Shown: positions 47,649 to 57,790 of the stretch, in pieces
How positions within the stretch are numbered: position 1 is the stretch's first letter
Layout of the letters: each line of letters opens with the position of its first letter
Source of the DNA: Pleurocapsa sp. PCC 7319
GTDB taxonomy: Bacteria; Cyanobacteriota; Cyanobacteriia; Cyanobacteriales; Xenococcaceae
NCBI RefSeq assembly: GCF_000332195.1
Contig: NZ_KB235922.1
Span: forward strand, 1,237,902 to 1,301,901
DNA length: 64,000 bases
Direction: 5' to 3'
The notes under the pieces: generated by a model
What the model was told of the DNA's origin: nothing
The model's input: only the letters and a program-made list of their open reading frames with translations
Databases searched by the model: none
Made by a program: the position numbers and the translations under genes

Positions 47649-50465
47649 GTGAACTCATCTCCATCTTCTCCATTGCCTGATGTTCAGCGACCCTGGCATA
47701 CATTATCTCCAGATAATACCTTAAAACAATTAAATAGTAATAGCGATCACGGATTGACTGATACCGAAGTAGAGCAACGACTAAACTACTACGGTAAAAA
47801 TGAAATTGTTGAAGCTAAGGGACGTAATTCCTGGGAAATTCTGTTAGATCAGTTCAAAGACATCATGTTGTTGATGTTGATAACTGTAGCAGTTATTTCC
47901 GGAATATTAGATTTAGTTAGTTTACGAGAATCTGGGGTAACACAAGGAGAAATACCGTTTAAAGATACTATCGCCATCATGACTATTGTAATTCTCAATG
48001 GAGCGTTGGGATACCTACAAGAAAGTCGCGCAGAAAAAGCCCTCACTGCACTAAAAAACATGACTTCGCCACAGGTACATGTACTGCGAAATGGTCAAAA
48101 AGTATCAATAGACTCACCGCAGCTAGTGCCAGGAGATATTATTTTCCTCAAAGCAGGAGACCAACTATGTGCTGATGGACAAATTATTGAGGCTGTCAAC
48201 TTACAGGTAAGAGAGTCTGCTCTTACAGGAGAAGCGCACGCTGTCCAAAAATCCCTACAGTCAGGATTGACAGAAGACACTCCCTTAGGCGATCGCCTTA
48301 ATATGGTTTTTACAGGTACTGAGGTACTACAAGGACGGGCTAAAGTCGTGGTGACGACAACGGGAATGGAAACAGAACTAGGCAAAATAGCCCAAATGTT
48401 GCAGTCAGTCCAGTCCGAAACTACCCCTCTGCAACAGCGGATGAATCAATTAGGTCATGTATTAGTTAAGGGTTCCATGACGCTGGTGGGATTAGTAATT
48501 GCCATCGGTGTAATCCGTAGTGGTTGGACTCATTTACGGGATTTAGTGGAAGTTTCTCTTTCGATGGCAGTGGCGGTAGTTCCTGAAGGTTTACCGGCGG
48601 TAATTACCGTTACTCTGGCTTTGGGAACCCAGAGGATGGTCAAACGGAAAGCTTTAATTCGTAAACTACCAGCAGTAGAAACCTTAGGTTCAGTCAATAC
48701 GATCTGCTCCGACAAGACTGGTACACTAACGCAAAACAAGATGGTGGTGCAAAAGGTAGCAACAGTTAAGAATTTATGGACCGTTACCGGAGAAGGCTAT
48801 CAACCCACAGGAGAGTTTTCTAACGATGGCAAAATTGCTCGAGAAAATTTACTACCTGAGCATCCTGAACTAGAAATATTGCTTACGGCTTGTGTATTAT
48901 GCAATGATGCCACGCTGTCTCACGAAAAAGAACAAGGCTGGCACATTGTAGGCGATCCAACTGAAGGGGCATTATTATCTTTGGCAGGAAAAGTAGGTCT
49001 AGAACAGCCTACCCTCAATAGTAAAATCCGTCGTGTAATCGATTTTCCTTTTGATAGCGATCGCAAGCGGATGAGCGTTATCTGTAATGTAGGTGGCAAC
49101 TGTGATTTGCCGTTCCAAAATGATTTAATTCTGTTTATCAAAGGTTCGCCAGAAATTGTTCTAGAAAGATGCACCGCTTATCATAGTAGCGGAGATAAGT
49201 TGCCTTTAAATCAAGATAGTCGTGATGCCATCTTAGAAACTAATAATCACCTGGCAAATGATGCTTTGAGAGTCTTGGGCTTAGCATATAAACCCCTGAC
49301 AGAAGTGCCAACGGAAGATAGCGCGTCAACCACCGAACAAGAATTAATTTGGCTAGGCTTAGTGGGGATGATGGATGCACCCCGTACTGAAGCTCAATCC
49401 GCGGTTACTGAATGTTTAGAGGCAGGAATTCGCCCAATTATGATTACGGGAGATCATCAACTAACCGCCAAAGCGATCGCCCAAAAACTAGGAATTACTC
49501 AAGAAAATGACTCGATTCTGACAGGACAGGAAATACAGAAACTATCCCAGGTCGACTTAGAACAAGAAGTCCAAAACGTAAATATTTATGCCCGTGTTTC
49601 TCCAGAACATAAATTACGAATTGTACAGGCATTACAACGCCAAGGTCGATTTGTCGCTATGACCGGAGATGGAGTTAATGATGCTCCGGCACTAAAACAG
49701 TCAGATATTGGTATTTCGATGGGCATTACAGGGACAGACGTAAGCAAAGAAGCCAGCGACATGGTGTTGCTGGATGATAACTTTGCCACCATTGTTGCTG
49801 CTACCGAAGAAGGGCGAGTAGTCTACAGTAATATCCGCCGTTTTATTAAATATATCTTGGGTAGTAATGTCGGAGAAGTAATAGTGATTGCCGCGGCACC
49901 TTTAATTGGTTTACCAGATGTTCCTCTCACCCCGTTACAGATTCTGTGGATGAACCTCGTTACCGACGGCTTACCTGCTCTTGCCCTAGCAGTCGAATCG
50001 GCAGAACCCGATATCATGAAGCGACCCCCCATTGATACTAAAGCCAGCATCTTCTCGGGAGGTTTAGGACTCTACATTATTCGTATTGGTATCATCTTCG
50101 CCATTATTACCATTGCTCTGATGAGTTGGGCATATGGTTCAACCCAAACTTCTAGCAATCCTAATAGTTGGAAAACTATGGTCTTTACTACCCTCTGTAT
50201 CGCTCAGATGGGACACGCCTTAGCAGTGCGATCACATGAACGGATGACTTGGGAACTAAATCCTTTTTCGAATCCCTATCTTCTAGGTTCAATTGTCGTT
50301 ACTACCTTACTACAGTTATTGCTGATCTACGTTCCCCCACTACGCAGCTTTTTTGGCACAGAGGTTTTAACAGGACAACAATTGTTAATTTGTCTCGGTT
50401 TTAGTCTCTTGGTCTTTGTTTGGGTAGAGTTGGAAAAGTTCTTGATTCGTTTGGTTAAAAAATGA
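47649..50465 (+). CDS. P-type cation-transporting ATPase, Ca2+-ATPase-like
   Basis: 938 residues from GTG 47649. The phosphorylation site Asp355 lies in [13 protein letters not shown], the transport motif is VPEGLPA (P2-type), with TGES-like LTGEAHAV and the hinge [13 protein letters not shown]. About ten membrane helices are present, with the cation-transporting ATPase C-terminal domain at the end. Sequence type points to Ca2+ (PacL-like), although Na+/K+ or Mn2+ pumps of this group exist. No regulator is adjacent. Confidence 0.92.
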   Translation: MNSSPSSPLPDVQRPWHTLSPDNTLKQLNSNSDHGLTDTEVEQRLNYYGKNEIVEAKGRNSWEILLDQFKDIMLLMLITVAVISGILDLVSLRESGVTQGEIPFKDTIAIMTIVILNGALGYLQESRAEKALTALKNMTSPQVHVLRNGQKVSIDSPQLVPGDIIFLKAGDQLCADGQIIEAVNLQVRESALTGEAHAVQKSLQSGLTEDTPLGDRLNMVFTGTEVLQGRAKVVVTTTGMETELGKIAQMLQSVQSETTPLQQRMNQLGHVLVKGSMTLVGLVIAIGVIRSGWTHLRDLVEVSLSMAVAVVPEGLPAVITVTLALGTQRMVKRKALIRKLPAVETLGSVNTICSDKTGTLTQNKMVVQKVATVKNLWTVTGEGYQPTGEFSNDGKIARENLLPEHPELEILLTACVLCNDATLSHEKEQGWHIVGDPTEGALLSLAGKVGLEQPTLNSKIRRVIDFPFDSDRKRMSVICNVGGNCDLPFQNDLILFIKGSPEIVLERCTAYHSSGDKLPLNQDSRDAILETNNHLANDALRVLGLAYKPLTEVPTEDSASTTEQELIWLGLVGMMDAPRTEAQSAVTECLEAGIRPIMITGDHQLTAKAIAQKLGITQENDSILTGQEIQKLSQVDLEQEVQNVNIYARVSPEHKLRIVQALQRQGRFVAMTGDGVNDAPALKQSDIGISMGITGTDVSKEASDMVLLDDNFATIVAATEEGRVVYSNIRRFIKYILGSNVGEVIVIAAAPLIGLPDVPLTPLQILWMNLVTDGLPALALAVESAEPDIMKRPPIDTKASIFSGGLGLYIIRIGIIFAIITIALMSWAYGSTQTSSNPNSWKTMVFTTLCIAQMGHALAVRSHERMTWELNPFSNPYLLGSIVVTTLLQLLLIYVPPLRSFFGTEVLTGQQLLICLGFSLLVFVWVELEKFLIRLVKK

Positions 50466-50467
50466 CC

Positions 50468-50560
50468 CAAAAAAGCTCTAAGCTCTAAGCTTTAAGCTTT
50501 AAAGTTTACTTAAGTAAATAGCTCATAGCTTATAACTTATAGCTAGGGCGAAGCCCTTTA
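50468..50560. repeat. Heptamer/palindromic repeat block related to that at 44230-44514
   Basis: It contains AAGCTCTAAGC and TTTAAGCTTTAAAGTTTAC runs, a TTTACTTAAGTAAA palindrome and GGGCGAAGCCC. The AAGCTCTAAGCTTTAAG block and the AAAGTTTAC join are shared with 44260-44300. Confidence 0.7.
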
Positions 50561-50596
50561 CCAAGTGCTTGCCAAAAAAATAATGAAAAAATATCA

Positions 50597-51313
50597 ATGA
50601 TAATCATCGCCACTACAGCAGATACAGCTATAAACCAGTTTTGGGCTTTAATTTCGGGAGTATTATTGTTAAATCGCGAAACTTTTGCCTCAATCCATAA
50701 TTTACCTTTGGGCTTAATTACCAGTATTTTAATCGTCTTATTGGCTGGATTATCGCAAACTTTTGGTCAAAGCGTGATGCTGTTTATTAATCGGGTACGC
50801 CCTCTCCGGTTTGTACTCTCAGTGGCGATCGCAGCAGTCTTATTTGTCTTTAACTACAATTTTTGGGTATTGAGTACCTGGTTAGTTGCAGGGTGGTTAT
50901 TTAAAGTCCATCTGCCTCTAATAGAAGTGATCGAAACTCTAGGATTTAGCTATACACCATTGTTACTAGGTTTTTTGATGGTGATTCCCTATTTTGGAAT
51001 GCCGATTTTAATTGTGCTATCAATCTGGACTCTAATGGCGATCGCCACTGGTTTAGAGGTAATTTCTCACTTGGGAATTTGGCAAGCTTTTGAATGTTGT
51101 CTTGGTGGCTGGCTAGTACTACAAATCTCTCAGCGTGTTATTGGTAAGGCGATCGCTCGCATCACCAGTAGAATAGTTGACTGGGTTGCCGGAGTTGAAT
51201 TAATTACCGAACCTGATTATTTAGAACAAATGCTCTACACTGGTTTACCCATCCCTCCTACTAGTTCAGATATACCTAATTTACTAGGAAGCTCAGATAA
51301 CAGTAATGAGTAA
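50597..51313 (+). CDS. Multi-pass membrane protein, Yip1-like
   Basis: 238 residues with five or six hydrophobic helices (GLITSILIVLLAGLSQTFG, LRFVLSVAIAAVLFVF, LLLGFLMVIPYFGMPILIVL and others) and a short soluble C-terminal tail. The arrangement resembles Yip1-domain membrane proteins, but I cannot prove membership. The gene lies 60 bases upstream of the large hydrolase-like gene on the same strand and may be cotranscribed with it. Confidence 0.65.
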   Translation: MIIIATTADTAINQFWALISGVLLLNRETFASIHNLPLGLITSILIVLLAGLSQTFGQSVMLFINRVRPLRFVLSVAIAAVLFVFNYNFWVLSTWLVAGWLFKVHLPLIEVIETLGFSYTPLLLGFLMVIPYFGMPILIVLSIWTLMAIATGLEVISHLGIWQAFECCLGGWLVLQISQRVIGKAIARITSRIVDWVAGVELITEPDYLEQMLYTGLPIPPTSSDIPNLLGSSDNSNE

Positions 51314-51372
51314 AATTGGATCGGTTGTTTAACTGACATTCCTAATAGATTAGAGTCCATTTCCCAAAAATC

Positions 51373-54237
51373 GTGAATAAACAGTTTTTAAAACCCACAG
51401 CATTAATTCTCTTGGCGTTAGGTATAGTTGCTTTCTTATCTCCTGCTAATGCTGGGTGGATACGCTGGTATACTTTCGTTCAAAATCAATTATTAAATTT
51501 GCTTTTGGATGGGGCGCGAATTGTTGGAATTGCTCTAGTGTTGGCGGGTTTGCTTGCCCCCTTTGAAGCTTTGGGGTGGTGGGCAGGATGGTATGAAAAC
51601 TATCGAGATACAACTAATTTATCTTTTAAAACTACTCAATTACCAGTTAAAAAGATAGCTGCCACAACACCACATTACATAGTTTATCTCGATGGTATTG
51701 GCAAAAGTTCATTTAAATATTCCTTTAGGAGCGCCAATTTTCTTCAGCAGCTAGAAGAATCCTTGCCCAGCGATCGCATTTTAATTAAAAACATCATTCC
51801 CTATTCTGTAGTTAATTTGCCTTTAACTCTCAATAGACCATTAGCCCTATTTTGGCAATGGATTGAATTTACATCTAGGTTTGAAGTGTTAATTCTACTG
51901 CGTAATATGTTTCAAGTAGCTGTATCAGTAGATAGTCGTTATGGTCCCATATACAATCGCGGTACTGCACAAATAATTATTGATCGCTTGCTGAATAAAG
52001 GCTATCAACCAGGTAGCGGTGCCTTAATTACTCTAATTGGTTATAGCGGTGGGGGACAAATATCTTTAGGGGCAGTGCCTTATTTAAAAAAGGTTTTGGC
52101 TGCACCCATTGAAGTGATTTCTTTAGCAGGGGTGATTAGTGGTAATAATGAAGTAGCTCAGGTAGAACATTTTTATCATTTAGTAGGCAAAAAAGATTGG
52201 GTAGCTCGTCTTACTCCGATCTTATTTCCGCGAAGATGGTCCATAATCAGTTGGTCCAATTGGAATTTGGCTAAAAGTCGTGGTGAAATTAGCTTAATCT
52301 CCTTGGGAAACATGGGACATGACTCCCAAAATGGACCTTTAGATGAGACTGCAATCTTAGCAGATGGTAGTAATCATTTAGCCAAAACTTTAAGTATCAT
52401 ACGGCGTATTTTAACGCGCGCCGATGGTTACGAACCTTATCCTGCTGCTGTTGCCGATTACCAAGCAAGATCGACTAAGGTGGTGAGTGACTATGCCAAT
52501 TATGTCCAAGCAGATTTTAATCAACCCGATTATTATCCGATCCAGCAATCTTATACTCAAGAATATCTTCCTGTAAGTGAATGGTTGGGACGTTTAATCC
52601 TACCAGACGTTTCAGAACGTTCCCGCGTTAATGGAGTCTATTTTGAAGTACATCATGCACCGCGAGGGCAGCAAGATTTAATTGGTAAAAAAGTATACTT
52701 ACGTTGGAGCGATCGCCCTGACATTCAGGCTTATGTTAACCAAGTCAAAATTAGAATCGATTTTTCGGAACAAGCTTATGAAAGCATTAACCAGGGAATA
52801 GTTCATCCCACCCGCTTAAACCATTGGCGACAAGTACAAACTTTAGAATCTTTGGCTGGTGCTAGACCTAATGATGATGTAATGGTGGCGTTGAGTTCGG
52901 TAGAAGTTGTTAGTGAAGCCGAGATTAGCTTATATATTGCCCGTGAACCAATTTTAATTACAGGAAAGTATTATGCTTTAGTCACTGTTACCGAATTATT
53001 ACCTAATAATCGTGCAACTGTATGTCACTATAACTCTACTTCTAGGCAGTTTGATGGCAATGAAGAGATTGTCTATTTCCCTCAGGTAGTACCAGACCGC
53101 AATGGAGTTTTACCCGCTACTGCCAACAAGATTACTGAATCTCCGTTAAATAAAACAGGTTGGTATATCTATGGTGCGAAAAATAATCAGGGGATATTTA
53201 CTGTTCAGGCGATCGCACCGCGTCAACTGTTTCAATTACAACCAGCCAAAGTTATTTCTGGCTTACATAAAACCACCGACTACATTCACAATCGATATTG
53301 GCAGGGAATAAAACAAAAAAAAGGTCAAATCGATTCAATATTATTAAATCCCTGTAACTTAGCCGACCTAAAACTAATTGAATCATATCAAGAAGGCGAT
53401 CGCTTATTAGTGCTGCATACCTATGGCGGTATTGGCGGCAAGAAAAAAGAGTTTGCTCCATTAGGCATCTTTTTTGGTCATTTTGCCTTTGGTTTAGCCA
53501 GGGTAGTTCGTGAACCCATTACCCAAGAATTACATTTCAAAATCGGCTATGCCCAAGTTTATACCCAAAACACAACCGGGATTATTGCCGGGAGTTTAGA
53601 CTGGACTAATTTTACAGGCGATCGCCAGTTCGGTTGGCTAGGAAGTCGTCCCATTACCGATATAATCGTCAAAATAGACGTATTCGACGAATACAACTTT
53701 GGTGGTTTACGTCGCTTCCCCCTCAATGGCTTAGCCTATCAATTAGACCGCATGATGGCGCGTTACCGTACTGGAGATGGAACAGGAGCAACTTTTGTCG
53801 GTGGTGCTAACTCCTGTGTCCAAGATTCTTGTCAGGCTCTTTATCAGGCGATTAACATGACCTTGGCGGAATTCGATAATAATGTTCAAATTAAAGACTG
53901 GATTGCCAATAACCTCAATCATCCCCAAACCAAAAGACTACAACGTCTAGTAGCTCTCAACAAAGCTATCGAAAACAAATTAATAACTTGGCAAACTCGT
54001 GCTGATTGGGTAGATCCCTATCAGTCTCTGATCGGTACTCGTTTAGCAGATCGTCCTGTAACAACTGTAATTAATGCTTTAACTAGCTGGCGATCGCTTT
54101 TACCCCGTTTAGCCAACGATAATTTAGCCAAAATCTTTCTCAATCATGGTGCAAGTATCTGGCTGTTGCAAACCTATCAAGTAGGTGGTTGGGATGAAGA
54201 TATTGAACCGATTGCACCTACAAAGTTATGGTTATGA
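51373..54237 (+). CDS. Large membrane-anchored alpha/beta-hydrolase-like protein
   Basis: 954 residues from GTG 51373. Two N-terminal membrane helices (about 8-25 and 45-66) are followed by an alpha/beta-hydrolase-like segment with the nucleophile elbow GYSGGG (Ser225) and the strand HYIVYLDGIG. The C-terminal 550 residues do not resemble any family I know and contain HHAPRGQQDLIGKKVYLRWS, which hints at a beta-rich domain. A lipase or protease role at the membrane is possible. Oxyanion and acid residues cannot be assigned with confidence. Confidence 0.6.
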   Translation: MNKQFLKPTALILLALGIVAFLSPANAGWIRWYTFVQNQLLNLLLDGARIVGIALVLAGLLAPFEALGWWAGWYENYRDTTNLSFKTTQLPVKKIAATTPHYIVYLDGIGKSSFKYSFRSANFLQQLEESLPSDRILIKNIIPYSVVNLPLTLNRPLALFWQWIEFTSRFEVLILLRNMFQVAVSVDSRYGPIYNRGTAQIIIDRLLNKGYQPGSGALITLIGYSGGGQISLGAVPYLKKVLAAPIEVISLAGVISGNNEVAQVEHFYHLVGKKDWVARLTPILFPRRWSIISWSNWNLAKSRGEISLISLGNMGHDSQNGPLDETAILADGSNHLAKTLSIIRRILTRADGYEPYPAAVADYQARSTKVVSDYANYVQADFNQPDYYPIQQSYTQEYLPVSEWLGRLILPDVSERSRVNGVYFEVHHAPRGQQDLIGKKVYLRWSDRPDIQAYVNQVKIRIDFSEQAYESINQGIVHPTRLNHWRQVQTLESLAGARPNDDVMVALSSVEVVSEAEISLYIAREPILITGKYYALVTVTELLPNNRATVCHYNSTSRQFDGNEEIVYFPQVVPDRNGVLPATANKITESPLNKTGWYIYGAKNNQGIFTVQAIAPRQLFQLQPAKVISGLHKTTDYIHNRYWQGIKQKKGQIDSILLNPCNLADLKLIESYQEGDRLLVLHTYGGIGGKKKEFAPLGIFFGHFAFGLARVVREPITQELHFKIGYAQVYTQNTTGIIAGSLDWTNFTGDRQFGWLGSRPITDIIVKIDVFDEYNFGGLRRFPLNGLAYQLDRMMARYRTGDGTGATFVGGANSCVQDSCQALYQAINMTLAEFDNNVQIKDWIANNLNHPQTKRLQRLVALNKAIENKLITWQTRADWVDPYQSLIGTRLADRPVTTVINALTSWRSLLPRLANDNLAKIFLNHGASIWLLQTYQVGGWDEDIEPIAPTKLWL

Positions 54238-54261
54238 GAAAGTTTCACTATTTATAGAAGG

Positions 54262-54288
54262 TGAAAACCCACGTCATTCATGCGTTGG
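54262..54288. repeat. Solo IS200/IS605-type end remnant
   Basis: CCCACG at 54268-54273 and CGTTGG at 54283-54288 flank TCATTCATG. In reverse complement this matches the element end at 28541-28567 almost base for base. No transposase sequence is near, so it is a leftover end or a small non-autonomous copy. Confidence 0.65.
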
Positions 54289-54339
54289 AGTGTCAAGCTA
54301 TTAGGCAGATCCGCAAGGAGAATGATATTTTTAGTGTAT

Positions 54340-54900
54340 CTATAGGGGTGGACATCGAGCTAACTTGTCTTTCGAGCGACTACATTCATCAAGTAATAGA
54401 TTGAGTTCAGCAGCTACTTTCCAGGGATTGCGACCTTTGAAAGGGGCAGCGATAACAGCTTCATAGGGATTTTTTCCGATTTGTTTGACGGCTGCAATCG
54501 CAGCTTGCCTAGAGAGTCCTCGTCCAGCCACAAGCCAGGCTGCTAAAACGTGTCCTGTCCGCCCAACTCCGCCAGAGCAATGAACAACAACCTTTTCATC
54601 ATCCTGTCTGGCAGTTGCTAAGAACGGTAAAATTTGGTGGATGAGAATTTCGGAAGTAGCAAAGTAAAAATCCTCAATCGGTGTCCAACATACGTAATCA
54701 AATCCAAAGTTATGTCGATAAGTATTAAGTAGATTGGAATAGCGAGTTAGTTGAGATGAGGCAAGCAAACAGCAGACGTACTTAATGTTCTGATACTGCA
54801 TAAATTCAATCCACTGAGCTACTTGCTCGTTACTATATCCAGGGCGAGCAGAGCCAAACACAATAGGTTCACCTTCTGAAGCAGCAGCAAATTTATACAT
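54340..54900 (-). CDS. Protein-tyrosine phosphatase-like protein
   Basis: 186 residues. The active-site loop HCSGGVGRTG follows the CX5R rule (Cys108, Arg114). An upstream aspartate in WTPIEDFYF may be the general acid. The fold is that of dual-specificity phosphatases. The protein is cytoplasmic and stands alone. Its substrate may be phosphotyrosine protein, phosphoinositide-like or nucleotide; none can be chosen. Confidence 0.85.
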   Translation of the reverse strand: MYKFAAASEGEPIVFGSARPGYSNEQVAQWIEFMQYQNIKYVCCLLASSQLTRYSNLLNTYRHNFGFDYVCWTPIEDFYFATSEILIHQILPFLATARQDDEKVVVHCSGGVGRTGHVLAAWLVAGRGLSRQAAIAAVKQIGKNPYEAVIAAPFKGRNPWKVAAELNLLLDECSRSKDKLARCPPL

Positions 54901-55029
54901 TATTGATTTTTTAGTCTAAACTACAGTCATTATTGATATCTATCCAAATCTATCCAAAAATTCTCAAACTTTCCTTCTATTTCCGCCTCTTAGCGATCGC
55001 CATCATGTTTGGTCAACAAAAATCAACAT

Positions 55030-55428
55030 TTATCGTTTCCAATTTTCTATTTCTAAGCCCTCAATCTTCTCAAAATGCTTAATATTACTAGTTACTACAG
55101 TAAAACCATGATGTAAAGCGATCGCGCCGAGCAAAATATCTTCAATTCCAATGGATGTTCCAGCACTCAACAATTGATGTTTTACAGCCGAAGCAACTAA
55201 GGCACAGTCGTCATCGAAATATAGATGGTTAATTTGGCGGTAAAGTAAATCTAATTGTTTTTCGTAAGCTGTTCGTAAATGAGGCTTTTTTAGTAGTCCG
55301 TATTCTAGTTCAAACTTGGTTATCGAAGTAACGTAGATATTTTGACGGGAAGTTGTTCTCAAGCGAGCGATAATACCTTTGTTCCCTCTGAGATAATCTG
55401 AAATAGTTGTGGTATCTAAGACAAACAT
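55030..55428 (-). CDS. vapC: PIN-domain toxin of the VapC type
   Basis: 132 residues. The acidic ribonuclease residues of PIN domains are visible: Asp5 (FVLDTTTISDYLRG), the Glu in KFELEYG, and the Asp in SIGIEDILLGAIAL followed by VVTSNIKHFEKI. The start codon coincides with the last base of the antitoxin gene, as expected for a toxin-antitoxin operon. VapC toxins cleave tRNA or rRNA when the antitoxin is lost; the target here is unknown. Confidence 0.92.
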   Translation of the reverse strand: MFVLDTTTISDYLRGNKGIIARLRTTSRQNIYVTSITKFELEYGLLKKPHLRTAYEKQLDLLYRQINHLYFDDDCALVASAVKHQLLSAGTSIGIEDILLGAIALHHGFTVVTSNIKHFEKIEGLEIENWKR

Positions 55429-55667
55429 TAAAAGATCTCTTCACGAGAGGGCAGTAGAAAGTCTCGATCTATTTCTAAATCAAATTCTACTCCTGCAACT
55501 CCTTTCCAGCTAAGAATATCGGGATGCCAAGCCTCTTTGTCCTCTCTTTCGTTTAGAGTCTTCTCAATCGCCTCGACAATAAATTTGTTCTTAGGTATTT
55601 TATTGTGTTTCAGATAAGTATTTAGGCGATCGCTCAACTTTTTGGGAATATGTATCGATGTATTCAT
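55428..55667 (-). CDS. Ribbon-helix-helix antitoxin (VapB-like)
   Basis: 79 residues. The N-terminal 45 residues are a ribbon-helix-helix domain (TSIHIPKKLSDRLNTYLK, then NKFIVEAIEKTLNERE). The acidic C-terminal tail (VEFDLEIDRDFLLPSREEIF) is the probable toxin-binding part. It overlaps the vapC start by one base. The pair is expected to repress its own promoter upstream of 55667. Confidence 0.9.
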   Translation of the reverse strand: MNTSIHIPKKLSDRLNTYLKHNKIPKNKFIVEAIEKTLNEREDKEAWHPDILSWKGVAGVEFDLEIDRDFLLPSREEIF

Positions 55668-55806
55668 CCAATTTTCTGGTATTTTTTTAGTATATTATAC
55701 CAGAATTTCTCGGATCGAAAAGATTTCTCTTACACTAATTTTTGTAATTAACGCAGATTAATACTATCGGTTAAAATTTCTGTTAACCATAGAAATTTCT
55801 CTTGTT

Positions 55807-57654
55807 ATGACTGAACCTGTTCTTGATGTTCGCCAGCTACAAGTCCAATTTGCTACTGAATCTAAACCTGTTGTCGCTGTTGATGGGCTAAGTTTTCAAT
55901 TAAAAAAAGGAGAAAAATTAGGCATTGTTGGGGAGTCTGGTTCAGGTAAATCGGTTACTTCTTTAGCAATTATGGGTTTAGTACCTACTCCTGGACGCAT
56001 TACACAAGGAGAGATTTTATTTACCCCAGAAGGCAAATCCGCTGTTGATTTATTACAGATCAATGAGGCAGAGCGCAGAAGCTATCGTGGTGGTGAGATT
56101 GCGATGATCTTTCAGGAACCTATGAGTGCGCTTAATCCCGTTTACGACATTGGGTTTCAGCTGACTGAAGCTATTTTATTACATCAAAAGGTAACAGCTA
56201 CCGAAGCCAGACGCAAAGCTATTTCGCTACTCCAGGAAGTTCAACTTATACCCAGTGATTCCGCTCTAGAGCAGCAATACATTACAGAAAATTCCACACC
56301 ATCTTATACTAATCGAGACATATCGAATTATATTAATCAGCGTAAGCAGGCTATGCTCAAGCGTTATCCTCATGAACTCTCAGGGGGACAATTGCAACGA
56401 GTGACGATCGCGATGGCAATTTCCTGTAATCCTAGTGTTTTAATAGCTGATGAGCCGACAACTGCTTTAGATGTAACTGTACAAGCTACTATTCTCGATT
56501 TATTACGTAATCTTTGTCAAAAACGCGGCATGACTTTGATCTTTATTACCCACGATTTAGGTGTGATTGCTGAGTTGGTTGATTCGGTAGTGGTAATGTA
56601 TCAAGGAAAAGTCGTAGAGTCAGGGGAAGTACAAACTGTTTTTACTAATCCTCAACATCCTTACACCAAAGGGTTATTGGCTTGTCGTCCTCGTTTAGAT
56701 CGCAAGTTACAGACTTTACCCACCGTGGTTGATTTTATGGATGTATCCACTACTGATGATGGCGAAATCCAGATTACCGAGAAACAGACAGATATTGAAC
56801 ACAAACTAAATCAAATCATTACGGAAACTGAGCAACAAGAGAGATTAACTAAACTACTTGAAAAACAGCCTATCATGTCTGTCCAGCAACTTCGAGTAGG
56901 CTTTCCTCTGAAGGGAATATTTGGCAGAACCAAAAAATATCTGATGGCGGTTAATAATGTGTCTTTTGAAGTCTATCCTGGTGAAACTTTGGGTTTAGTA
57001 GGGGAATCTGGCTGTGGAAAGTCTACTTTAGCTAGAACTTTGTTGCGTCTAATTCAACCGATGGAAGGAGAGATTATTTTTGATCGTGACAATATTACTA
57101 ATCTATCCTTGAAAAGTCAGAAACTACGTTCTCTGCGCCGTCAAATGCAGATCGTCTTTCAAAATCCTTATAATTCTCTGAATCCTCGCATCAATATTGG
57201 CAAAGCGATCGCCGAACCTTTAGTTGTTCATAAGATAAAATGCGATCGCCAGAAGAAAGTAGCAGAACTTTTAGAACGGGTTGGTTTAAACCCCGATATG
57301 AGAAATCGCTATCCCCACGAGTTTTCTGGCGGACAAAGACAACGGGTCTGTATTGCTAGAGCATTAGCTTTAGAACCTCAGTTTATTATCTGTGATGAGT
57401 CAGTTTCTGCATTGGATGTCTCGGTACAGGCTCAAGTATTAAATTTGCTCAAAGAATTACAGGCAGACTTCGGGTTAACTTACATCTTTATTTCCCACGA
57501 TTTAAGTGTCGTGAAATTTATGAGTGATCGCATTATTGTGATGAATAAAGGCAAAATTGAAGAGATTGACACTGCCGAAGAAATCTATCGCAACCCAAAA
57601 ACAGAATACACTCGCAATTTAATTGATTCTATTCCTACAGGAGAATTGAATTAG
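55807..57654 (+). CDS. Fused dipeptide/oligopeptide-type ABC transporter ATPase (two NBDs)
   Basis: 615 residues comprising two ABC ATPase domains in one chain, as in YejF or GsiA. Walker A GESGSGKSVTS in the first half and GESGCGKSTLA in the second; signatures LSGGQLQRV and FSGGQRQRV; Walker B ending LIADEPT and IICDESV. The C-terminal oligopeptide-transporter motif HPYTKGLL is also present after the first domain. It energises import of peptides, nickel or glutathione. No permease or receptor is next to it. Confidence 0.93.
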   Translation: MTEPVLDVRQLQVQFATESKPVVAVDGLSFQLKKGEKLGIVGESGSGKSVTSLAIMGLVPTPGRITQGEILFTPEGKSAVDLLQINEAERRSYRGGEIAMIFQEPMSALNPVYDIGFQLTEAILLHQKVTATEARRKAISLLQEVQLIPSDSALEQQYITENSTPSYTNRDISNYINQRKQAMLKRYPHELSGGQLQRVTIAMAISCNPSVLIADEPTTALDVTVQATILDLLRNLCQKRGMTLIFITHDLGVIAELVDSVVVMYQGKVVESGEVQTVFTNPQHPYTKGLLACRPRLDRKLQTLPTVVDFMDVSTTDDGEIQITEKQTDIEHKLNQIITETEQQERLTKLLEKQPIMSVQQLRVGFPLKGIFGRTKKYLMAVNNVSFEVYPGETLGLVGESGCGKSTLARTLLRLIQPMEGEIIFDRDNITNLSLKSQKLRSLRRQMQIVFQNPYNSLNPRINIGKAIAEPLVVHKIKCDRQKKVAELLERVGLNPDMRNRYPHEFSGGQRQRVCIARALALEPQFIICDESVSALDVSVQAQVLNLLKELQADFGLTYIFISHDLSVVKFMSDRIIVMNKGKIEEIDTAEEIYRNPKTEYTRNLIDSIPTGELN

Positions 57655-57700
57655 AGTTATACATTACCTTTTAAGCTTAGGACATAAGATATTGGTTCAA

Positions 57701-57756
57701 AGGGAACAGGGAATAGGGAATAGGGAATAGGGAATAGGGAATAGGGAATAGGGAAT
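57701..57756. repeat. Heptanucleotide tandem repeat, eight copies
   Basis: Eight units of AGGGAAT (the first AGGGAAC) form an uninterrupted 56-base tract between the convergent ABC ATPase and murF genes. This is a classic cyanobacterial STRR and likely varies in copy number. Confidence 0.95.
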
Positions 57757-57790
57757 GTCCTAATGTTTTCTCGTAGTGCTTGCTATATGA

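Noticed and set aside
57701-57756. CRISPR array
   Set aside because: The unit is 7 bases with no spacers; it is a simple heptamer tract.
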